Shown here one piece after another: positions 57,227 through 64,000 of a stretch of 64,000 nucleotides of DNA (position 1 is the first letter of the stretch; each line of letters starts with the position of its first letter). The position numbers and the translations under genes are program-made. Under the pieces are notes generated by a model that saw only the letters and a program-made list of their open reading frames with translations, searched no databases and had not been told where the DNA came from. Source of the DNA: Paramyrothecium sp. XJ0827 (lineage: Eukaryota; Ascomycota; Sordariomycetes; Hypocreales; Stachybotryaceae); NCBI GenBank assembly GCA_020881915.1, contig JAJFPB010000002.1, positions 2,294,001 to 2,358,000 on the forward strand. The letters run 5' to 3'.

Positions 57227-58471
57227 TGCTCACGACTATGGGGTTTGATTTTCTTTGGCGCCGATGATGCTGCGTCACGAGGCATTCACAACACATCAGA
57301 GTTCAGCAGCCGGGCGTATTTGGCGTTCTTTCTGGCCTTTCTTCCGACTACCATATCGAGTTCGGATATATTGACTTTAGCAAGACACATACAAGGCACA
57401 GGTGTTTGGCGTTTCCGTGGTGCCGTGCCATGGCAGGTACTGACCAAGGATGAGATAGATACAAATCCAATGTGCTTAGGATGCCACACGATCAGTGGCA
57501 GTGTGAATTAAGGCTTCGCTTGGCATGAAGCTCATGCCCTTCCGCCTGATATCTTGACATCGCCAAGTAAGGTAGCCACAGCAAACGAAGTACTTTGCGA
57601 CGACATCGTTTCGAGGTACAGCGGAATGCAAGTAAGTAACTTTGCCGCCGCAGTAGAGAACGACCTTATGCCTGCTCGCAATAAAATAATCAATCTCGAA
57701 ATTATTCTCGAAATTGCTCTCCGGGAAGGCCGTTCCCCACTGTACTGCAGGTCGTTCGGTTTGCAACTGGAGTCCCCTCGGCCATTCCCCGTCGGGAGTT
57801 CCGGGAGTGGTGATGGCTGTAGGTAGTGTGGGGGAGGCGTCTCCACTCTTATGGCCGGGGAGGATGACGATGAGCCTCCAAACCCAGCACGTGCGACATC
57901 GGCCTCGGCGGGAGGCGAAACTGAAGATGTTGCGAGGCTTTGCTGCAAGCTCGTCAGTCGCGGAAGCGCGTAAGCGCCGCCATCAGGGTAGAAGTCACCG
58001 CCTCGGCCTGTTACCCAAGTGAGCCAAGGATTGATAAGCCGTGCTCGGTTGTGCATTCGCTTCAACTAACAGGCGGCGGTGCTTGATCGATGGGCTGCGA
58101 ATTCCTCCGACTGGCTGTGACCGCTTGCGCAGATCCACATGCACCGCCATTTGCGTTAGGGGATCCTCGGGTCCTGCGGTGCCTGTGGCCGTACGGTATG
58201 CGGTATGCGAGTTGTATGATGACTACAGGGCCGGTCGGGTTGCGACCTACTGCTCGTGGCTCCGTTCAGTGGTAGCCACCACCGCCGGTGGATTCACAGC
58301 TGGACACACCCTCTTCCACTCTTGACCGTCACTGTCATCCGGGACTTGCATGTGTGTTCCTGCTCCTATTCTCCAGCAGGAATCCATGCGAATGAACCCG
58401 GCGCGTGCCACCACCGGCTAAGGCTTGTGAGACACGAACCCGCAGCCGTCCTCGTTGCACCTAAAACAGCC
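57227..58471. other. Intergenic region TAF13 / transporter
   Basis: 1245 bp. A 177-codon minus-strand frame (57532-58065) begins with TTG and shows no domain, so it is not called. GGTATGCGGTATGCG-type short repeats occur near 58195-58210. Confidence 0.5.
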
Positions 58472-59878
58472 ATGGCTTCCAGCCAGGCCCCACAACCGGG
58501 TGCGGGGGCTTCACCAGAACCACCGGATCTCCTTACAAGGCCTGGAGATGCAGGCAAAATTGAGCCTCAAGCTCACTTGCAAGATGATCCCTTCCCAGCG
58601 GTTCCCGGCGGCAAGGCAGGCCAGGCGGCTTTCGAGTCCTTCCGAGGCCTGTCTCCCAGCCCGGGTCCGGCCGGGAGAAATTCACCAATACCCTTGACAT
58701 ATTACAATGCGTCCGGGCCGGGGAGCCAGGCTCTCCAGCGGAACACGTCTGCGTTGCAAAGCTTCTGGGAGCGGAACAAGCCATCGGTCCTCGTTGCTTC
58801 GTCCCAGTTCTTCGGGGCTCTTATGAACTTGAGCGCCCGTCTCCTCGAGCTAGATGGGTCAGGCATACATCCCATCCAAGTGCTGCTCGTCCGACAGGGA
58901 CTTACAGCTATATGCTGCCTGTCTTATATGTGGTGGATGCAAACACCCGACTTCCCCATCGGAGTCAAGGAGATTCGGAAGCTGCTGTTCCTTCGAGGCT
59001 TCTCAGGCTTCTTCGGTATCTTCGGGATGTGGTATTCGATGATGTACCTGCCACTCGCAGACGCCACCGTAATCACGTTTCTCGCGCCTGGCGTGGCCGG
59101 CTTCATCTGCTACTACTTCCTTCGTGAGCCCTTCACTCGAATGGAGCAGCTCGCCACGCTCATCGCTTTCGCGGGCGTGGTGCTGATTGCCCAGCCAACA
59201 ACCTTCTTTGCTCACTCGTCGACAGACAGCGAATCGGCCAAGGAGCCCCCGGAGGCTGGAGGGGGCCCATTGCCCAGCTTCGAACACGAGGCTACGCCTG
59301 AAGAGCGCCTCTTGGCCATTGGTGTTGCCTTGCTGGGCGTTTTTGGAGCTGCTGGTGCTTTCACCAGTCTACGAACAATCGGGAAGCGCGCCCACCCCCT
59401 GATCTCGGTGAATTTCTTTGCAATGACATGCGTCTTCATCTGTGGCTCGGTCCTGATTCTTGCTCCGCTGCTCGAATTCAGCCAGCCGGCGCTGAGCTGG
59501 AAGACCCCGACATCGCCTCGTCAGTGGTTTCTCATCCTCGCACTTGGGATCCTCGGGTTCACCATGCAGTATCTCCTCACGGCTGGGCTTGCTGCGGACA
59601 AGTCCAACAAAGCCAACGGCATGGTCTACACGCACATGCTCTTTGCTGCAGCCTTTGACAGGTGGGTGTTTGGCCATGAGATGGGTCTCATGAGTTTCGC
59701 CGGGTGTTCTCTTATCCTTGGAAGTGCCATTACGGTTGTCCTTACGAGGCGGCCGCCCCCACCGAAGGTAGATGATGTGGAGAGGCAAGGGAATCTATTC
59801 GAGGACTCGGAACAGTCCTCGATGCTTGTCAGTGCTGGTGGGAATGTAGGAGAAGCACAACCTGATAGAAGGCGCTAG
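58472..59878 (+). CDS. DMT superfamily (EamA-type) transporter
   Basis: Single exon, 468 residues from an ATG in a good context (GCCATGGC) at 58472; the frame is open upstream but without another ATG. A ~110-residue Pro/Gly-rich cytosolic tail precedes about ten membrane helices in two five-helix EamA halves, for example SSQFFGALMNLSARLLE, VLLVRQGLTAICCLSYMWW, LADATVITFLAPGVAGFICY, LATLIAFAGVVLIAQP in the first and FAMTCVFICGSVLILAPLLE, LILALGILGFTMQYLLTAGL, FAGCSLILGSAITVVLT in the second. The loop between halves is acidic. Similar fungal proteins are annotated as SLC35G/YMR253C-like integral membrane proteins; the substrate is unknown. Confidence 0.9.
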   Translation: MASSQAPQPGAGASPEPPDLLTRPGDAGKIEPQAHLQDDPFPAVPGGKAGQAAFESFRGLSPSPGPAGRNSPIPLTYYNASGPGSQALQRNTSALQSFWERNKPSVLVASSQFFGALMNLSARLLELDGSGIHPIQVLLVRQGLTAICCLSYMWWMQTPDFPIGVKEIRKLLFLRGFSGFFGIFGMWYSMMYLPLADATVITFLAPGVAGFICYYFLREPFTRMEQLATLIAFAGVVLIAQPTTFFAHSSTDSESAKEPPEAGGGPLPSFEHEATPEERLLAIGVALLGVFGAAGAFTSLRTIGKRAHPLISVNFFAMTCVFICGSVLILAPLLEFSQPALSWKTPTSPRQWFLILALGILGFTMQYLLTAGLAADKSNKANGMVYTHMLFAAAFDRWVFGHEMGLMSFAGCSLILGSAITVVLTRRPPPPKVDDVERQGNLFEDSEQSSMLVSAGGNVGEAQPDRRR

Positions 59879-62498
59879 ACTGATGTAACCAGAGCAAATA
59901 TATAGCATATATCTCAGTAAATAGATTCAGGATTCAACTTCGACTTGAGTGCCTGTCTGAAATAATAAGCATTCCGTAAGAACCAAAGAACTGTTCACAC
60001 ACGTAGTTCAAAGGTATGACAAATATCTTGTGACAAGGCGTAACAATGCTGGAACCCTATCCCCTCCGTACCAGCTTTATTCAGGTCTTAAAATGTAATG
60101 AGAGAACAATATTCATGTAGCAAAAGCCTGATAGGTTCCTTTTGTTTTCTTATACTTTTCTTATGTTGTTCATAGAAGTGGCAATTTCTACTCTTGAAAT
60201 GCCTATTATCATAGTAATAACAACTATCTGAGTTCAGTAGATGTAATTGCCTCGCTACCATCAGAGGCCGAGTGTTCCAGTCACTTACACCTTGCGTCCC
60301 GTACAGATGAGTGCTGACAACTTGTTACGCGACAAGGCCATACGCAGAGCAGCAGGTAAGATTGCCTCCACTGAAGGACTGGATTGTCTCATCACGGGCA
60401 TCTCCAGGCGAGGTAATCGTGTCGGCATCTGAACATCCCCGGTTTGTGAAAGTCGGGGCTGTGCCTCAGCATGTTTAACAGCTGGTCGTGATTTGCGTCC
60501 AACATTTCAGTATTAAGAAGTCCGTCCCACATCCTGCCTCTCGTCTGGATCGGGTGGTGCCATCCTTCAGCTGCTGGATCTTGCTCAAGGGTCGTTACCT
60601 CTTGGGTGGTTGCAGCTTCGAACTTGGCACGGGAACTTGAAAGGTCTTCAGGAACGTCGGAATCAGAAGCAGAGGTTGCAGCCGTCTGGGTGTAGTTGAC
60701 GAGAAGAGGTTTACGAGGCAGTAGGCAACGAGCAGAGTTTAATACTGCTAGTCAATTGAAGCCTTCGCTGCAGCAGTTTGATTCCACTTTGTTAACTGTA
60801 GATGACTCTGATTGTCGAAATCAGTATGTAATGGCCTTGGGTTTGCTGCTTGCATCGCCAGCCACAGCTGCAGCCACAAATTCGTTGGCCATTGCATCGA
60901 GTTCCTGTCGGTGTAGGTGGCTTCAGCCTTGCAAGTGTCTGTGGCACACGCATTGCAGACATCTTCTATGTAGACTTTACTGATGCATATGAGTCTCTGG
61001 GTATAGATCTCTTTCTACTGAATCTGTTCTATTGTAGCTATATCCTTACTTGATACTCTCAAATCTGGGTCATCTTACTAAATATCTCAGTGAAGGTGTC
61101 TATAATGCTTCCGGTCTACAAACTAGTAGTTCTGCTTCACAGCCGGTCTGGAGTAACCGAACACTTGTTGTGCAGGCATGGATCGAATTGCATGGTATCC
61201 ATTGGTACAGGTTGAGGACCGACTCGGAGCAGTTCTATGTCGGCTTGTGGAAGTGGAGTCGTGCTAGGAGCTTTTCGTCAACAACTCTCGGAACCAGTGA
61301 GACTGAGACGCCTTCATCGTCCCGGAGACGAGAGTTGAAGTCGACATCTTCGAAATGGCTTGGGCAGTTTTCAGTAACGGCTTGGCTATCAGGGTCTTCC
61401 TATGGGCCTGAAACCCCGTCGTGATTGGTTCGGGCTCGCTTGCTGGGTTGAGAAAGAGTCTGGCTGGTCATCTTGAAAGAGGCAGCCCTAGGGAGGAGTC
61501 TGACCAGTCTCAGTGATCAAGTGGTAACGAGATGCTTACTGGTGAAGAACACCCATGAGCATAAGGGCGCGCACAAGCCAGTCTTGCTCTCCAAAGACTC
61601 CAGAAAAGAGGAGCTGGTATCTCCCACGACGGAGAACAGGTATCTCCATTGGGGACGGAGGTTGTGCGCCAACCTCCACGCGTAAATTGTCCTTTGCTTT
61701 CTCTCTGCCTGTGATATGCGACTTGAAGTAATAAGGGACAGAACAGTTTGTGGTTCTAGGTCATGTAGGTAGCGAACAACGTTCTAGTACCTTACACCTA
61801 CCATTTGAGGCATGTAAAACGTGTACGCAGGTAGGATATTCATTGTCGATGTGCGGAATGATGACACGTACAGTTGGGGAGAAACGCTGCAATGTCGCAA
61901 GGAAGGCATCGTGGTCGCTGTAAGGGCTGACTACTCATGGATTTCGTGTGTTGGAGCAAAAATGCAGTGAGCAGTAGGTGGAGTGTTGCGTGTTTAATGC
62001 AGGTTTGATATCGACAACAGTAGAGGTTGGATTTGTAGTATTATAACATCATTGATCTGGAGTGGTATAAAGCAGGAAGCTCGATTACTAAAGTGTTGTG
62101 AAAGCTTGACTCTTTCAAGCTTGCACAATTAATATCGTTCATATTCCTGTACTATTCAAGGTGATATTCCTTTCCGATTATACCGCACCTGTATGCAGTC
62201 TAGCCAGCATCAATATCTTCATCACCGAAATGCCTGCTTGATGCACGTACCGATCATCAACAAGTATTTTACTCTACACTCTTATCTTATACACGGCTTC
62301 CCGTTTTCCTGTATATTCGCTCCTTTGGCCCGTGGATGCTCAATCCCCCAAACAAGCCATGCTGTCCCATAACTCCACGCTCAATGCAGTTGACCAAGTA
62401 CACAAGAGATTGCTGACCAACGGTCCGAAAACGATTCTTCTCTCCATCATAACCAGCACAATCAAGCAAGGACTTCAATCGAGAGTTCAGGTGCCCGG
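59879..62498. other. AT-rich intergenic region with decayed coding-like sequence
   Basis: 2620 bp, more AT-rich than the rest of the window, between two facing genes. The centre (about 60390-61480) holds coding-like but broken minus-strand frames, described separately. The flanks (59880-60240 and 61700-62300) show no structure I can name. Confidence 0.5.
60392..61471 (-). pseudogene. Decayed coding relic, unidentified
   Basis: On the minus strand three stretches read like protein but are broken. From an ATG at 61471, MTSQTLSQPSKRARTNHDG is followed by TAG at 61402-61400, then about 50 more codons in the same frame (including FEDVDFNSRLRDDEGVSVSL) to the next TAG. A second stop-free stretch covers 61014-60751 (88 codons; includes DVCNACATDTCKAEATYTDR, a Cys-x2-Cys arrangement like a pre-integrase or zinc site). 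A third covers 60751-60392 in another frame (119 codons; includes GRMWDGLLNTEMLDANHDQL). Stops are largely TAG/TGA, as C-to-T mutation of CAG/CGA would give. I cannot name the parent; a retroelement mutated by RIP is one possibility, an old gene another. Confidence 0.35.
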
Positions 62499-64000
62499 TT
62501 ACCTCTTACCTCGCCGGGGGTCCTGAGCCTCGGCCTTCCTAATATCTCGGATCTCCTTGGTCCCCAGGCTCCCCAAACCACCTTCGGACCGACGCTCCCA
62601 GCCGCCGAGCCGGACAACCTGGCACGTGGCGTTGTCGCCGTCTTGAGATACCTCGGATGCATATTCAACCACGCTGCGAGCGCCTTCTTCAGGCGTGCGA
62701 GCCTCCTTGATGATGTCGACTATCTCCTGGTCGCTCAGGGTGCCGGATACGCCGTCACTCACAAGCACAAGGAAGGAGTATTGCGCGGGTTCCAGGTCGA
62801 CACGGGTGATTTCAGGCTCCGCAGAGACGCCGATGCGCTTGCTGCGCATGTCGCCAAAGGAACGGCTGTTCGCGAGTCCAGCAATCCGTTCCTCGCCGAA
62901 GCTGTCACCAGATACCATTGAGCCAGCAGGCGCATAACGGCGAAGGCGTCTACTCTCTGTTGGTGTGGTAGGGTGGTGATCCGAGGTTAGAGGTTGCGCG
63001 AGGCCGCTCGATGTCTCGCACAAAAGGACGCGCGTATCGCCAACGTGTGCCACGATGAGGGTGGACTGTGCTCCGGGATGCCAGAACGGAGCAGGCGTGG
63101 GCGTAGATATGAGAACAACAGAGGCAGTTGAGCCACCCTTGAAGCGGTTGTGGCCACCGATATTATGACCAGAAGGCGTGGCATGTGGGACTCCGAGGAT
63201 TTCGTCGTTGTTGAGTGGAACGTCTCCAACCCAAGCATCATCTGGATCAGCCTTTCGAGCTTGCGCGGCGACAAAGTCTAGGTCTGCTCGTAAGAAGGCG
63301 TAAGCAAGCGCAGCTTCCACGGATATCGTGGACCCCTTGCTGGGCTCTGCCGAAAGATCAAAGTGCTCAGGTACAAAGCGCCGAAAATATCCGCCAATTG
63401 TCGTCTTGTACTCCTGAACCAGCTCTTGCTCCAGTTTCAGCGCCTCCGCATGATCCTTTGTGGGCACTCGAACTGCCTCGAGACTTTCAAGGGGCTGACC
63501 ATGCTGGGGACGACTAGAAGAGCCCCCACTTTCGCCTGCTTCAATGCTTTTCTTGACGTCCTCAGCGCTCTTCATATCGACCCGGCCGAGAGCTTCTTTC
63601 TTCGTCAGGGTAGCTTGTACTGTCGCCGCAGGGGTTCCGTTATTGTCGCGTCCTGGCTTACTCTTGCGCAAGCTACTTTGGAGGCCGAGCTGGTTCGCAG
63701 CCTCCTCAATATAACCATGAAGTTCATCACGCAAGAAGTGAGAACACTGAGTCCCACCGTGCCCATCGAATATACCGAAATAGAAGATTTGCGGATCACC
63801 CAGTGCGCTGTCTGCCGCCATCGGCTCGCCAGGTCGCTGCTTTACGCTCTGGGGAGCTCGTTTGGCAAACGCCGGGATGTTGATGATGCCCGCCTGGTCT
63901 GCATCCTCGTTGTACGGACGACTGCCTCGTACGCTGGCTGCGCCGAAATGATGTTTTGCCCGACGCAAGGGAATGCGCACGACTGTCAACTCGCGGGTTG
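62499..64000 (-). CDS. PTC6: PP2C protein phosphatase, Ptc6-like (5' end outside window)
   Basis: The minus strand is open from the window edge to a stop at 62499, about 500 residues, with no ATG near the edge (TRELTVVRIPLRRAKHHFG runs in from outside), so the N-terminus is missing. PP2C motifs: SVRGSRPYNEDADQAG, FYFGIFDGHGG, LIVAHVGDTRVLL, SRSFGDM, FLVLVSDGVSGTLSDQEIVD and SQDGDNATCQVVRLGGWERR. A disordered insert (SGGSSSRPQHGQ) sits between the second and third. Yeast Ptc6 is a mitochondrial phosphatase that, with Ptc5, acts on pyruvate dehydrogenase, and it is also linked to mitophagy. Assignment to Ptc6 rests on the FGAASVRGSRPYNED block and the insert; a generic PP2C is the fallback. Confidence 0.88.
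   Translation of the reverse strand, partial: TRELTVVRIPLRRAKHHFGAASVRGSRPYNEDADQAGIINIPAFAKRAPQSVKQRPGEPMAADSALGDPQIFYFGIFDGHGGTQCSHFLRDELHGYIEEAANQLGLQSSLRKSKPGRDNNGTPAATVQATLTKKEALGRVDMKSAEDVKKSIEAGESGGSSSRPQHGQPLESLEAVRVPTKDHAEALKLEQELVQEYKTTIGGYFRRFVPEHFDLSAEPSKGSTISVEAALAYAFLRADLDFVAAQARKADPDDAWVGDVPLNNDEILGVPHATPSGHNIGGHNRFKGGSTASVVLISTPTPAPFWHPGAQSTLIVAHVGDTRVLLCETSSGLAQPLTSDHHPTTPTESRRLRRYAPAGSMVSGDSFGEERIAGLANSRSFGDMRSKRIGVSAEPEITRVDLEPAQYSFLVLVSDGVSGTLSDQEIVDIIKEARTPEEGARSVVEYASEVSQDGDNATCQVVRLGGWERRSEGGLGSLGTKEIRDIRKAEAQDPRRGKR

Noticed and set aside
57532..58065. 177-codon minus-strand ORF between TAF13 and the transporter
   Set aside because: Begins with TTG, Ser/Pro-rich random-looking sequence, no homology I recognise.

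Overview
This window is nuclear DNA from a filamentous ascomycete (Pezizomycotina, most likely a sordariomycete; the class is inference). Supporting signs are spliceosomal introns of 48-104 nt with GTRNGN donors and CTRAY-like branch points, nuclear-encoded complex I, and fungal families such as Byr4, Uds1, Dsc2 and Atg37. There are no operons, CRISPR arrays, phage genes or intact transposons. Exon joins below were derived by hand from donor/acceptor sites and reading phase.

Layout. 0-10.8 kb: 5' end of a ubiquitin-like protein gene (-), NOP2 rRNA methyltransferase (+), Byr4 GAP scaffold (-), an XRCC4/Lif1 end-joining factor (+), an aldo/keto reductase (-). 11.8-21.2 kb: mitochondrial SelO AMPylase (+), complex I 78-kDa subunit (+), an unrecognised low-complexity gene interrupted by an in-frame TAG (-), Atg37-type acyl-CoA-binding protein (-). 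22.6-32.7 kb: Rnt1-type RNase III (-) divergent from mitoribosomal mS33 (+), a PUF protein (+), a GH47 alpha-mannosidase (-). 33.8-39.2 kb: a KPWE-motif Pex39-like peroxin (-) divergent from a mitochondrial PP2C (Ptc5-like, +), an intron-containing tRNA-Thr(CGT), Dsc2 (+). 40.5-47.9 kb: a Uds1 coiled-coil protein (+) and a Sok1/Tcp11 protein (-). 47.9-55.9 kb has no gene I can support. 55.9-59.9 kb: a four-exon KISH gene (-) whose exons are too short to show as open frames, divergent from TAF13 (+), then a DMT-family transporter (+). 59.9-62.5 kb holds decayed coding-like sequence, and the window ends inside a second PP2C (Ptc6-like, -).

Themes. The genes are unlinked housekeeping genes rather than a pathway cluster. 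Several concern mitochondria (SelO, complex I, mS33, both PP2Cs) or peroxisomes (Pex39-like, Atg37). The two PP2Cs resemble the yeast pair Ptc5/Ptc6, both linked to pyruvate dehydrogenase dephosphorylation. Items most worth a second look are the hidden KISH gene with an ATG-only coding exon, the TAG-split gene, the tRNA with an 86-nt intron, the KPWE peroxin, and the long gene-poor stretch. I did not exhaustively exclude other multi-microexon genes in the gaps.
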